Shown here piece after piece: positions 45,846 to 58,354 of a stretch of 64,000 nt of DNA (positions within the stretch are counted from its first letter, which is position 1; every line of letters begins with the position of its first letter). Source of the stretch: Glomus cerebriforme (Eukaryota > Glomeromycota > Glomeromycetes > Glomerales > Glomeraceae). The notes below the pieces were generated by a model. It ran no database searches. It saw nothing but the letters and a program-made list of their open reading frames with translations, and had not been told where the DNA came from. The translations under genes and the position numbers were made by a program. Where the stretch lies: assembly GCA_003550305.1 (NCBI GenBank), contig QKYT01000516.1:1933-65932 (forward strand). The letters run 5' to 3'.

Positions 45846-48800
45846 TAATTTCCAATGAGACTTGACAGAGTAAATAATAAATATATAATAAATATATGTG
45901 TATATATATTATACACACACATAATGTTACAAGGGATATATTGATTTTCTTTTTTACTGAAATGACGGTAATCGATGAGATTATTCCGTTGTTTTACTCC
46001 TTGATATTATTATTGTCGTACAATGTAAAACAAAAAGATCGAGATTCAAATGATTTCTCATGTGTTATACTATATAAAATATTTTGGCTTTTTTTTAATA
46101 ATTATAAAACAATAGAAAAAATTCAACACCTTTTTTAAAAAAAGAATAATCAGTTTATTGATTGATATCATCCTTAAATATCATTTAAAAATATAGTAAA
46201 TTAAAAAAACGTGGAAAGTTGTGTAATTTAATATAAAAAAAAAAGTTATTTCGTTCATCATGTGATTTATTTGTAACAGCTTATTTGATTAAAGAAATCA
46301 AAAACATGAATCAAAGTTCAAAATTGGGTATATATTATATTTCAAAAAAAAAAAATAAGAAAACAAAGGGAATTCATGATTGATGAATTATAATGTGCAA
46401 TATGACATATCTGAAATGTCAAAACCATTCGCGTCTGTACGAATAAACAGAGAATAAGACATAAACTGCTAACAACTCGACCGTAAACAAATAAAACAGT
46501 TTTATTATTTATGTATCATATGATCCAATTCATAAAGTAAAATACAATCCCGAATTAATTAATAGATTGCTTCTTTTAGCGAACAAAGATAAAATACGAT
46601 TTATAATCTGCTTTCTTTTTTCGCGTACATATTTATACTAATTATCTCTTATTTAGTTTAAAGAAAGATTGTTTTTACTTTATGCACAGGAGCTTGAGAA
46701 AATGTATCAAATATAGGAAATAATTCCCAATTGTGCAAATAATAAAGTACGTTATTTTTAACGAATCCAACAAAAGTCCAAGTTTATTAATGTCGAAATA
46801 TATGCATATGTATAAGTATATGTATTCTTGAGTTAAATCCGATTTAAGCATAATAATTATATAAAAAACTCCTGCATTTTTATATATACATTTATATTTC
46901 ACAAAATTTTTTTATTGGAGATGGGCGTTTAAATGAACTTTTTTTGTAAAATAATATTTTCACTGCGGACTTTTGAAGGGGGGATTATCACAATGTATGC
47001 AGAATCGTATATATATGATCGATAATATGAATATTCCAGGGTCAATTTAAATTGTTAGCGATCTTCGGATGACAAATTATACCAGTTAAAATTCAAATTA
47101 TTTATTGCATGATAAAGTTTGCAACTCTCATAAAAAGTATATTTATTTTAAAAGGCTGTGGTTTTGTGCATATGCTTGTTGAACCACTAAATTTTGAAAC
47201 TCCCTAAAATAGGAAGTTCTCTTTAGCGTCGAATGGTATTTTTTTTTTTTTTTGACGGGTGGTCAATAAGACCTTTCAATAATAATTCAATATAATTATG
47301 TCAAATTTTCTCGGATGATATTAAAGTTAACGAATTTGTGTCCAAATTGGAATTCGTTCGTGCAATAATCTTATAATCGAAATGATGCTTTTTTTTCAAA
47401 TACCTCACGCATTCGATTATTAATTAAATTTAACTAATATTAATTCTAATTGGTTAATAAATTTGTTTCTCGCCAATCATGATGCTACTAAGTTATTATG
47501 GGGAAGACCTCAATGAAAATATATGACTTAGCTTTATTTACATTAGAGCAATCTATATATTTACATGAATTATCGACAGTTTTTAGGCTTTTCTCGTATG
47601 TACCAGGAAAATTTAGAAAATAATTATTAAGATCATACAATAATTTCTCACGATGCATCTCCTTACATTATATCTAAATATTGTGTACGCACGTACCTTA
47701 AATAACCCTAAAAAAATGAAAGAATTTAATAGGTGTTTTTTTTAAAAAAAATAAGTACTTGGTACTTTTATATGAACCTTTCGTTTAAATTAAAAATCAT
47801 ATCAAGATAACAATTTTACGTATTACTGCATTTTCTTTCTTTTATATATTTAAATTTACTCATATGAAAAAAATATAACTAAATGAAAGTTTAGAAAAAT
47901 GTTAAAAAAAAATTGTCAAATGAAATATTGAATCTCATGAATCTTCCCATAAATAATAACATATATACTGTACATGTTATTCTTTATTATAATGATCATA
48001 TTTCTTATTTAAAAATATGTAATTGATCATAATAATACTTTAAAGATAAAAAAAAATATCATTTTAAATATTAAATATCAATACTGTAACAACAGTTATA
48101 ATTGGTAAATACTGTACTAATATTTGATTTATTAATAATAGTTTTAAAATTAGTAAAAATTCCGTATAATGATATAAAACGCATATATAAATTTGATACG
48201 TCCACTTAGCACTGCCTATAGTATCCCCCTAAATTAGTACCCCACGTTATAAGTCCGAGTATTTATAATTTTTTCCCCTAGATTAATACGCAGGTGCAAT
48301 GCACCTTTTGGTTATGGAAGACCCAGTACATGTATTAAAATTATTATTAATAAAGGATTTGATTCGTAATTCCGGCCGGAATTAAATAATCTGCAACCAA
48401 ATTGTCTTTTTAGGAATCTTGCGTAACCCAAAATTTCAATTTTCGTGAATTCCTTTTTTGGATTGTATAACGTTACCTAAGATCCAAATAAGGATATTTT
48501 GGCCAGCGTTATAAAATTTGGGCAAAATTAAACATGTGATGAATAATATGTGACAAATAGTATTTATCATACCGAAAAAATTAAAAATCGAAAACTACGA
48601 TGTGACGCAGGGTGAATTATTATATAGTATATGTCATGTGATATAATATGTCACGTGACAGGGTCGATGCATCGACCGGTCGATAAATTACTTTTTTCAT
48701 TAATAAATATACAGTAAAATGCTATTAACTAGGAAATAGAAACGTAACAATTAACAAATTGTATTATGTCAATTTTTTATTAATCATAAAGTCACTTATT

Positions 48801-48926
48801 CAAATATGAAACTAAATCTCCTTAAAAAAAATTGTAGTAAATTTTTAAATGATTTTTTTTTATTTTATATTCTTGTGATAATTCAATTATTGATTTTTCA
48901 AAAAAGACGGATATTTACAATTTTAA
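45846..48926. other. Gene-free AT-rich stretch
   Basis: About 3 kb with only domain-free, AT-driven frames. Twin palindromes lie at 48650-48677 (GTCACGTGAC, then GGTCGATGCATCGACC). TACTGTA/TACAGTA words cluster at 47968-48118. No gene or recognised repeat. Confidence 0.55.
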
Positions 48927-48961
48927 GGAAATCAGTTGACTGCTTTTTTCTTATAAAAAGG
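48927..48961 (+). promoter_or_regulatory. ML-type promoter module before a broken ML gene
   Basis: GGAAATCAGTTGACTG, then TTTTTTCTTATAAAAAGG: the same module as at 50295. It still stands although the gene behind it is largely lost. Confidence 0.7.
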
Positions 48962-49125
48962 AATGGATACCGATGCCAAGTTATCGAAAATTACATTTAC
49001 AAAAAAAAAATTCATTACATCTACCTGATCCTAAAGTACTCTTAGATTTGGTGGAGATCATGGTAAACTTTCATGCCCAATTAAAGCTGAATCCTCGATT
49101 TCTATACCTCCAGTCCTTTATTCCT
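48962..49125 (+). pseudogene. ML-gene relic with deleted 5' coding part
   Basis: The leader (GCCAAGTTATCGAAAATTAC, then an A run) matches those of the intact ML genes, but the ATG, signal peptide and first half of the domain are missing. The sequence resumes with GGDHGKLSCPIKAESS, equivalent to GGKGELSCPVKAGTS of the gene at 50439, then degenerates. Confidence 0.65.
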
Positions 49126-50294
49126 ATAAAAATGTTATATTTCATGATTTTTCTGTGAATTAGTATATTCATGGAATTATAACCTCAAATCACGAAATTA
49201 TTCTATCTTGTTTCGGGTTTTACGGAAGACATGGATATAATATTGGCACAGCCCTCTTGATATCTTTGATTATACATACTGTACATATGCTGAAGTTGCG
49301 CTTTATCCTGGCTCGTCTAATGGTGGACATAGAACTATGTATGGCAATATATAATAGGGCATTTTCAACACATTTTTTTCCTGCTAATTATGATAATGAC
49401 ATCAAATTATCCTCTCTTAGTCTCTTTATTTGATTATTACAGTATATAAATTCCATGTTATAGAGGAATATAATACAGAGTAATTTGCTTCTCAAAATTA
49501 TAGAATATATAACATTACTAGATAATTCTCAATGAAATTAACAAATATATATTATTTTTATTTCAATTAGTTGATATTCGGATTGATAGTGATATGATTT
49601 TCGCTTCAAAGCTACAGAAAAAGGTTAAATACGTAATTCAATAACTTCACATGGTAAAATCTCTAGAATGGTATTTAATTAACGTTTTTCAATGCTTCCA
49701 TAACAGTAGTGCTATTTTCTCAGAACTTTTTTACTTTGAATGATTGTATATCTTTCTAAATCTCAAAAATTTAATCCGTGATTATTCCATAAAAGGCTCA
49801 TATTCCCGGAATTTTGAATTTCTAATTATGAAATTGCTCGCCTGCTTTGGAATTCAGATATATCGCAGCACTTTCAACAATTAGTAATATATTTTAGCCG
49901 GTGTAAACTTTTAGTAAAAGGAAATCAATTTAGCTACACAAAACTTTAATCTTACTAAATGTTACACAATTTTAATATAAACGATCGACAGTAGCTTATG
50001 AAAATATAAAAATATCGACATGTGATTAACTGCATGAAAAATGAAAAATAATACAGTTTTCAATTTAATAAACAAACAATTGAGCGCATACAAAAAAAAT
50101 ATATATAATCAACCTTCGCTACGTTTTTTTTTAAATTCCCGATTTATAATAACAATTAAATATTAAGAGATGATCTGATTTAGTGTTTCCCTCACTTCCC
50201 CACTGAAAAATAAAATGGAAACAAAAATTACAACTCGTAATAAACAATAATTTAGAATGAATAATTATTGATTTGTAAAAGATTCAATTTTTAA
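49126..50294. other. Spacer between ML relic and ML gene 2
   Basis: AT-rich. A short less AT-rich patch at 49250-49350 reads DIFDYTYCTYAEVALYPGSS and stops; it may be a relic of unknown family. Nothing else recognised. Confidence 0.4.
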
Positions 50295-50334
50295 GGAAAT
50301 CAATCAATCGACTGTTTTTTTTCTTATAAAAAGG
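50295..50334 (+). promoter_or_regulatory. Conserved ML-gene promoter module
   Basis: GGAAATCAATCAATCGACTG, then TTTTTTTTCTTATAAAAAGG, about 105-145 bases before the ATG at 50439. Compare 37692, 48927, 56483 and 58305. TATAAAA is the likely TATA box. Confidence 0.75.
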
Positions 50335-50438
50335 ATACGACTTCGAGGTCAATTTGTCGATAGTTACATTCAAAAAAAAAAAATTTTTTAAAACGATATT
50401 TGATAATTTCATAACTCTAATAATCAAAAGGAATCATC

Positions 50439-51002
50439 ATGAACCGAAATTTTATTTTTGCTTTTATTTTATTGGCTACGCTTTCCATGGTCAATGCTAT
50501 TCCGCTTCAAAAAAGAGCAGCTCAATTTCTTCCATGTCCTATAAGCCCAGCACCAGATCTACTTTCTGTAAAAATTAACCCTGATCCACCTATTGCCGGA
50601 AAATCCGAGAGTTTTACTATTTCCGGAAAACTACACGAAGATATCACCCCCGCTACCTTACTTGCTATTGCATTTGGTGATGTATCCAATCCACCAAATC
50701 CCTTAGAACCGCCCTTTGTTATGCCTGCTTGTGGCGGAAAAGGTGAACTTTCGTGTCCAGTTAAAGCTGGAACCTCATTTACTATTAAGGTAGACTCAGT
50801 TCCGGTACCAGCCTTTTTACCTCCAGTATACGGTATTGGAGTTGCTATTGGGGTACCAACTGGTAATCCAAAAGATCCAATTACTGCCTTTGGCTGTGCT
50901 TATACTATTATTAGTAATTCTGGAGCTACCGGTCCGTCTCCTGATTCGTATCCTATTGCTAGCTTGGTTACTGATACGCTTGATGCGCATCCTACCATTT
51001 AA
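50439..51002 (+). CDS. Secreted ML-domain (NPC2-like) protein 2
   Basis: A single-exon gene of 187 residues. Signal peptide 1-20 (MNRNFIFAFILLATLSMVNA), pro-segment IPLQKR with a Kex2-type K25-R26, then the ML domain (KSESFTISGKLHEDIT, ACGGKGELSCPVKAGTSF, YGIGVAIGVPTGNPKDP). Cysteines at 33, 98, 106 and 153 are the same four as in the other family members. A Ser/Thr/Pro/Asp-rich tail of ~28 residues follows the last strand (from ~160) and is absent from ML protein 1. Predicted lipid-binding protein of the secretory pathway or extracellular space; ligand unknown. The coding sequence is clearly richer in GC than its flanks. The start codon is fixed by alignment with all paralogues. Confidence 0.9.
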   Translation: MNRNFIFAFILLATLSMVNAIPLQKRAAQFLPCPISPAPDLLSVKINPDPPIAGKSESFTISGKLHEDITPATLLAIAFGDVSNPPNPLEPPFVMPACGGKGELSCPVKAGTSFTIKVDSVPVPAFLPPVYGIGVAIGVPTGNPKDPITAFGCAYTIISNSGATGPSPDSYPIASLVTDTLDAHPTI

Positions 51003-52639
51003 TGCTGCACTTGATACGAGTCTTATTTTTGATAAATAAATTTTTAGTTTCAATTAATAATCAATATTTAAATTTTGAAAAAAAAATTTTATTATTGATA
51101 AATTTAATTTACTTTTAATTGTGTAATGATTTATATCCCAAATAAAAAATTAATAAAAACTTGCGTTAATTTGATCTTTTAAATATGTTATCATAAATTT
51201 ATATAGAATTTCTAATTTCAGGCGGTCATTTACCGGTCGTTGGTGCTAGCCGGTATCAAAATTTTAATTTTAGATTTTTTTTTCGGTACAAAGTTACACT
51301 TTTGTTACTTATGTGCTTACACCAATCCTAAGTTTCTTCCGCATATATACATGCAATATGTGATAAATAAGATTTCAAAAATTTTGTTCCCGAATATTTG
51401 ATAAAAAATGGAAACATGGATAGGGTCATAAATATTTGTAGGCAACATTAAAGATTGTAAACTCCATATACAGTACGTGTATAATTAAGTTCTCCCGTAA
51501 GTAAATATGTTTGTATGCCTGAAAGTTTAAGTCGAAACAACGAATCGGAAAATGTCAGCCGGAAAACTTTATTTGACAAATAGCATTTTAAAAAATGAAA
51601 CATTGATTGAGAAATCGATTATGCAGCAATAGACCTACACAAAACTAGACTGAGTTTTATTAATACTAAAACAACTTTAATATATGCTGACATTACCTAT
51701 CGAATACAAATACAGTAACTCTCTATAAGAAAATTTTATCCGTTATAATTCCATCTGAGTGTAATTATCTCCGGCAAATTAATTTATGTTTACAATAATA
51801 AATTTTATATAGTGATACTATACATAGTTTTGATTTAATTAGTTGACTGCACACCCCAATGATGCTTATAAGCATTATTATGTTACATCGTCATATAAGT
51901 ACTAGTTTAGTTTCGTCATCTGTTATATTAAAATCAGAAGCTTAATTTCCAAAAAATGGCTTTATTTTCGGGAGATGAAGGAAACAAATATATATCAATA
52001 ACGTTAAACATAAATATATGAAAAATTAGAAAGGAAATCTAATCTGTAATATTATAATGAATAATAAGATATATATGAAATAATATTGGGGATAATTAAT
52101 AAGAAAGTAATAGGTTTAGGAAATAATAAAGAAGAGAAAGAGGTAATAGAAAAGATACTAAAAAAGATATCATGAAAATGTGTAAGGGTTAATATATGGA
52201 ATAGAAGATGTGTAACGATAAAAGAAATAGAAAAGAAAAAAGAATCGAATACAAAGATAAGATAAAGGAGAAAAAGAAAATACAGAAGAAAGAAAAAAAA
52301 GAAAAATTGGGGGAATATTAAAAAATGAAATTAATACATATGTGCCGGAAATCTATACTCAAAAATAAAATTGTACCATTTAAAAATCTTATAAAATTTT
52401 CTTCAAAGTGAGTACTATTAAATTACCAGTCAGAATTTTAAAATATGACCTATACAATATAAAGTTATAAGCAACGAATCAAATCACGTGAATGTAATTT
52501 TATTGGTCAAATTTTTTTATAATCCTTGGCCAACATTATGAAAAATTTATCACCGGCCCGAATTAACATACACCTTTGACCATGAGAAAATCTACATGTG
52601 GATGAGAAAATTTTTGGTTAGCCGATGATCATTTAGGTT
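51003..52639. other. Spacer between ML gene 2 and the transposase relic
   Basis: AT-rich, purine-rich from 52000 to 52320. ATCACGTGAATG lies near 52484 followed by TTTTATTGGTCAA. No gene. Confidence 0.45.
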
Positions 52640-54770
52640 TAATGCCACGTAAAACAAAGCGCCAATAGCAAGTTAGCAAAATACCCAGAAAAAAAGGACG
52701 CTATGCTTCCCAAGAACAAGTTATTATGGAAGAAACCATTACAAGAGAGATAGAAACTGTTGAAAAAGAGATGGAAAATGATATTATTGGAGTGGATAGA
52801 AAGTGAGGTTGTTGGATATCTGACAGAAGGTAAGGCCGTTGAAGACTGGATAGAAGAAAACTTGAAAGAGTTTAAAGAAGTAGGAAAGAGACTTATCACC
52901 AAAGCTCTACACTGGCATGATGATGCTGCAAATAGCATTAGAGCATTATAAACCAGAAGCTCAAGTACTACATTGTGGAGAAAGAAAAAAAGAAAAAGAA
53001 AAATTAAGTGATGATGCAAAGGGAATGATGACACTAAAACATTATATTCCTTACAATCATCATCTTCTTCTCAACTTTCACTTCCAGAAATTACACAAAA
53101 TCTGCTATTTTCTGTTGATAATCTTCATGTACGTTTAAAAGAAATAAATCAATAATGTTTATAACAAAATCTGCAAAAAAAAATGAAGAAAATATTCACT
53201 TATGAATATTTACGATGCCTAAGTATACGAAGATTCATCCAGTTGTTATTAGATGGACAAGGTAAAATGGATGCAAGCAATAATATTGCACAAATAATAT
53301 GGAATAAGGGTACTTACATGGCAACATATATTCAGAAATGGAAAACTTACTTTATACAAACAGGAGAACTTCTTGTTTATCATCAAGGAAAACATTCAAA
53401 ATTGGAAAGTTTGTTAAATGATGAGAATTTTAAGAACGAATATCAAGTATGGTTACAGCAACAAACACCAGAATCACATTCCACTGCCAATCTAAAAAAA
53501 TACATTGAAGAAACTGTATTTCTAAAATTGACAGGATACATTAAAAAACTGAAAAGATATATCGAAATTATATGCATTTATCGGTACAAATATGATGAGC
53601 GACCAGATGTGGTGAAATATAGAAAGGAGTGGTTAAAGAGAATGTTTGAATATAAAAAATCCATAAAAGATTTTGATGACAATATGTTAGATGTTGTTTT
53701 GGAATCCCAACTTAAGCTGGGAGAGAAAGAATTAGTGCAAGTAATACATAATGAATGTCATTTTTATGCAAATGATGGACAGTGAAAAATTTGGATGACA
53801 AAGGATGAGAATATTTTACATTGGATGTTCTATTATGGTTTCAGCTTTTTTTTGTCCATGTTACGGATTATTACAACTATCTGATGAACAATTGCAAGCA
53901 AATCTGCATATTGAACATAAAGAGGCTTTTGTTCTTCGATCTGTATAAGTAGATGGATATTGGAAATCGGAACACATATTAGATCAGGTATGGAAAGTTA
54001 AACAGTGTTTTTTAAAGAAAAATCAATAAATTCACCTTATTTATCTACATAGCTCGTGCATCAAGCAATTCCAATATTTGAAATATTGCATCCCGGGTGT
54101 ATTGGAGTTTTTTGCTTCAATCAATCAACAAATGGCAGGTGATGCACTTGTTGCAACAAAAATGAATCTGAGTCCTGGAGGAAAACAGCCTAAAATGCGT
54201 AATGGTTGGTACATTAATAAACATGGTGAGAAATGTATACAATCAATGACATTTCCAAATAATCATCACTTGAAAGAGCAACCAAAAGGTATTAAACAAG
54301 TTCTCAAAGAATGCAACTTCTGGCCAATGAAAGAAATTCACCTGACATGTGAGCAGTGTTCTGGAAAATGTGATGATGTTGATCCAGAAAGGGTAGATTG
54401 TTGTGCATGAAGAATAATGTCGTTACAACCTGATTTTTGTGAACAATGATCAATATTGGAAGAAGCAATTATCAAAGCAGGACATATTTTTGAACGATAC
54501 CCAAAATTCCATTGTGAGTGCAATTTTATAGAGCAATACTAGGGCTTTGCAAAACGAGAAACCAGATGAATATGTAGTTATAATTTTGCAGATTTATTGA
54601 AACAAGTTCCAGAAGTTCTTGTTAGTGTCTCTATAACAACTATTCGCAAGTTTGCACGCAAGTCGGAGGTATATAGATGCATATGACAAAGGTTTGGAGG
54701 GTAAAACTGTAGTAAATATAAATTGCACCGTCGAATACCCGAAAATATTGAAAAGTTAATGGATTAATAG
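52640..54770 (+). pseudogene. Decayed DDE-endonuclease transposase
   Basis: Several frames together follow one transposase from N- to C-terminus. MPRKTKRQ then a stop lies near 52642. RFIQLLLDGQGKMDASNNIA and LLVYHQGKHSKLESLL lie near 53233-53430. RPDVVKYRKEWLKRMFEYKK then VIHNECHFYANDGQ (equivalent to the HDES-type catalytic segment, here NEC) lies near 53600-53785. DALVATKMNLSPGGKQPKMR and SMTFPNNHHLKEQPKGIKQV lie near 54140-54310. SLQPDFCEQ and YPKFHCECNFIEQY (the second acidic site) lie near 54420-54540. TTIRKFARKSEVYRCI lies near 54635. Stops and frame changes occur throughout, so it is dead. This fits the large fungal DDE-superfamily endonuclease elements common in AM fungal genomes. 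Element ends were not found with confidence. Confidence 0.85.
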
Positions 54771-56482
54771 GATGTTGGTTTTGTTTATAGTGGTTTCATT
54801 TATTATTTAATTAATAACTTTCTACAATAATACTTTTTCAGTGTATTAATATTCTTACATAGCATGTAATGGAGTAATTCAAATGCATATTGTAAGAACG
54901 CGTTAGTTAAAAATTCGTCTTTATTGTACAAAATCTTAGATTTTTATTGGCCAATCCTATATCACGTGATTTCCTCGAACAAATCACGTGATTTTGAGTA
55001 TAAATTTCCATCACCATAGAAAAGACGAAGGTCGTAGAAATTAAAATGTTAAATTAATGAAACAAATAACAGAATAAGTAAAAAACTAATATTAAATTGT
55101 AATAATTAAAATTAAAATTTATAATATTATGAATTATTTCGTGTTCAATTATTCACGTTCAAGGGCATCTAAAACATGTATACTATTAATATAAAAGTTA
55201 TCTGGACTCCATAGGCCCGCCAATTTGTATAATATACTAGATAAAATTTTACACCGTACTTGTACTTGTACTTTATATTTAATAATTATGTACTTTTTTG
55301 TACTAACAGCTGTACTCCAAAACGCACATTCTAGTTAGTAAATAACTATGTTAGGGCCAGCCCTTATTGGCGTCTATTGCGGCTAATTAACATGTACCCT
55401 CTGACTGTCTGACAGATAAGTATTGTTCTCTCATACAATTCTGATTAATCAGAATTGTAATAAAACAATAAAATATAACAATAATTATATTATCGTTTTG
55501 CTTTTTTAATGTTCATATTGATAGTCAAGTTTATCTAAAAGGTTTAATAAATGATTTTTTTATCTGTATTTTTTTCATTTTACTTCTTTACATAATAAAA
55601 ATGGGAACCAGATCCAGGATTTAATTAAAGGAGCTAATGTTCAAAATGTTAATATAAATATTAATATTAATAAATAATCATAGTAATAAATTACGTACAT
55701 TAGTATGTAAATTATTATAAATTATATATTAATTATTGTACGTTATATTATTAATTGCATAAAATGAGAATAAATTCATTATTTACAATAAAAATATACA
55801 ATAACAATAAAATCATAAAATAAAGTATTTGATACTATTTTAAATTGTGAATTTTATTTAGATTTAATTATTTATAAATTAATAAAATTTTTACAAATCA
55901 TGCTGCGGCAATTTCAGCCAAATCAAATCTAATAGTATTAAAATGGTGCAATATAGGGGGGGAATCTCTATGTAGTATTTTAACGTTATTTGATTTTATA
56001 TTTTATAAAATAAATAAAATAACTGCGATCATACATCTTAAAAACAACCACGTTACATCAGGGGTAGAGATGGGGCAAAATACACATGATGCTCGTGATG
56101 CACATGGAGAGCATGTAGTTTATTTCATTTAAAATTTTGATGCACGTTCATGAATAGGTTACACAGGCCGATCTTTAATAGAAAATTTAAGGTTATTTAT
56201 GCTAGCTCTATATAGGAAAAGTTGTTTTATTCAAATGTGTTTTTGCAACTTTGATAGTAGAAAGAATTATAATTTACTTTCGGACTTTATTAAAAAGTTG
56301 TAACAATTTTTATTTTATTACATAAATTTTTAACATATTTATTTTTCTAACCCCTATCTAGTTAATATCAAATTCACATACTGATCTGCATCTTAATAAA
56401 AAAAAACTCATAATAAATACAATCATTAATTATTGATGCATGAATATCTTTTTTTAAAAAAGATGGATTTATAATTTTAATG
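54771..56482. other. Spacer between the transposase relic and ML gene 3
   Basis: Two ATCACGTGAT sites lie at ~54960 and ~54985, the first after TTTTATTGGCCAA. A perfect 26-base palindrome lies at 55434-55459. A GC-richer patch at 55350-55430 is not identified. Otherwise AT-rich without genes. Confidence 0.5.
55434..55459. repeat. Perfect 26-base palindrome
   Basis: Half-site TACAATTCTGATT followed directly by its reverse complement, with no spacer. No gene start lies within 1 kb. Confidence 0.9.
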
Positions 56483-56518
56483 AAAATCAGTCAATTAATT
56501 GTTTTTTCTTTTAAAAAG
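56483..56518 (+). promoter_or_regulatory. ML-gene promoter module, TATA box altered
   Basis: AAAATCAGTCAATTAATTG, then TTTTTTCTTTTAAAAAG: same layout as the other ML promoters, but CTTATAAAA has become CTTTTAAAA. About 115-150 bases before the ATG at 56632. Confidence 0.7.
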
Positions 56519-56631
56519 AAAGGAAATAACTCTGAACTCTGAAAGCCAACTTACATTCACAAAAAAAAAAAAAACTTTAACCCGATATTTGATAATTTCA
56601 TATTTCATAACTCTAATAATCAAAAGAAATA

Positions 56632-57201
56632 ATGAATCGAACTTTTATTTTTGCTTTTATTCTATTGACTACGCTTTCCATAGTCAATGCTATTCCGCTT
56701 CAAAAAAATTCAACTGTATTTCTTCCATGTCCTATAAAACCAGCACCAGACCTACTTTCTGTAACGATTAAACCTGATCCACCTGTTGCCGGAAAATCTG
56801 AGAGTTTTACTATTTCCGGAAAACTACACAAGGATATCAATGTCCTTACCGTCCTCGCTATTGTTTTTGGTGATGCATCACTTCCACCAAAGCCCTTACA
56901 ATTGCCCTTTATTTCGCTCGTTTGTGGTATAGAAGGTAAACCTAAGTGTCCAATTAAAGCTGGAACCTCATTTACTGTTACGGCAGACTCAGTTTCGGTA
57001 CCAAGCCATTTAACTTCGCCATACACTATTGGAGTTGCTATCGGGATACCAACTGGTAATCCAAAAAGTCCATTTGATGCTTTTGGTTGTACATTTGCTA
57101 TTGTTGGTAAACCTAAAGCTACTGGGTTGTCTCCTAATTCGTATCCTATTGATGACTTGTTTAATAATACATTTGTTGAGTATCCTAACGCCTTCCAGTG
57201 A
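56632..57201 (+). CDS. Secreted ML-domain (NPC2-like) protein 3
   Basis: A single-exon gene of 189 residues, close paralogue of the gene at 50439. Signal peptide 1-20 (MNRTFIFAFILLTTLSIVNA). The pro-segment is IPLQKN: the Kex2-type R26 is replaced by Asn, which creates an N-glycosylation sequon NST (26-28). ML domain with KSESFTISGKLHKDIN, CPIKAGTSFTV and YTIGVAIGIPTGNPKSP. The four cysteines (33, 98, 106, 153) are kept. The glycine pair of the ACGGKG hairpin is changed to VCGIEG. It has the same ~28-residue Ser/Pro/Asn-rich tail. Predicted secreted lipid-binding protein; whether its N-terminus is still trimmed is doubtful. Confidence 0.88.
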   Translation: MNRTFIFAFILLTTLSIVNAIPLQKNSTVFLPCPIKPAPDLLSVTIKPDPPVAGKSESFTISGKLHKDINVLTVLAIVFGDASLPPKPLQLPFISLVCGIEGKPKCPIKAGTSFTVTADSVSVPSHLTSPYTIGVAIGIPTGNPKSPFDAFGCTFAIVGKPKATGLSPNSYPIDDLFNNTFVEYPNAFQ

Positions 57202-58304
57202 ATTGTGTCTGCTGCGCTGAATTCAAGACTCATTTTTGATACTTAATTTTTAGTTCAATTAATAGTTAATAATTTACTTAATATTAAAAATTTTGAAAAA
57301 AATTTAATTTTAATTTTAATTGTGTAATAATTTAAAAAATTAATAAAAACTTGCATTAATTTTCTTTCAAATATGTCAGTCATGAGTTTTATTTTTACAG
57401 ACTCAGATCATGGACAATAATAAAATGTTATTATCATTAAAAGCTATAACAGTCAGGGAGGTCATTAATGCTAGCAGGTATTAAAATTATTATTATTATT
57501 ATTATTATTATTATTTTGGCCTTATGCAGTATTAAGCTGCATCCCATGACATATAGTACGTGATAAATAAGATGCTTTAAAAAATTTTATTCCTAATAAT
57601 AAATGGTAGGATGACAAATACTTGCAGGCAGCATTAAAGATCGTACGCTCCATGTATACAATTAAGTTTCCGTAAACTTGCAGTCGATGTTTGTATACCT
57701 AAAATGAAATAGCGAACTGGAATTAGTTTTAATATGATATATGATGATATATAACGTGACAAATAGCAAAAATTTTCCTAAAAAAATGAAATATTGATGA
57801 TTTGACACGATATATTTTTAACTGGTATAAACTTTTAGGTAAAGAAATGGAAATCGATTTATACAATAGAGACAAGAACTTGACGTCATATTAAAACTTT
57901 AATATCGAGCCGCATTAATGACCAAATACAAATACAGTAAAAGTAAACCTTGTATATACAGTATATTGTATAATAATATTTAACATATTACCTAAATGTG
58001 ATAAATATGATTATCTGAATGAATTTGTAGTCAAAATTTTAAGTTTCGTTTAAACAATCAGGTGCAAGTCATTTCAATTTTTACTATATATCATGGATTC
58101 CCTTCCAATCGCATGGCTTAAAAAAGTTGATTTAGTACTTTCTCCGATGATCTACATGCATCCATTCCCTCTCGAAAATTGAAACCCGAAATGAAAATAA
58201 TAAAATGGAAGCGAAAATTACAATAAATAAATATAAAAGTTATTGTGATTAGCATAAATATGAAATAAAAGTTTCAAAAAAAAGATGAATATAAGTTTTT
58301 TAAG
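57202..58304. other. Spacer between ML gene 3 and the ML pseudogene
   Basis: The first ~180 bases resemble the 3' flank of ML gene 2 (AATTAATAAAAACTTGC, later ATGCTAGCAGGTATTAAAAT against GTGCTAGCCGGTATCAAAAT near 51242), so the duplication unit included downstream DNA. An ATT microsatellite lies at about 57486-57515. No gene. Confidence 0.6.
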
Positions 58305-58333
58305 AAAATCAGTCAACTGTTTTTTCTTATAAA
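58305..58333 (+). promoter_or_regulatory. ML-gene promoter module, shortened leader
   Basis: GAAAATCAGTCAACTG, then TTTTTTCTTATAAAA. The ~80-90 bases that normally separate this box from the start codon are mostly deleted: the ATG follows only ~22 bases after TATAAAA. Confidence 0.65.
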
Positions 58334-58354
58334 ACTTAATCATCAAAAGAAATC

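Noticed and set aside
56700..57233. Long antisense frame opposite ML gene 3 (177 codons), with similar ones opposite ML genes 1 and 2
   Set aside because: It follows from the codon use of the real ML genes; no signal peptide or domain on the antisense strand.
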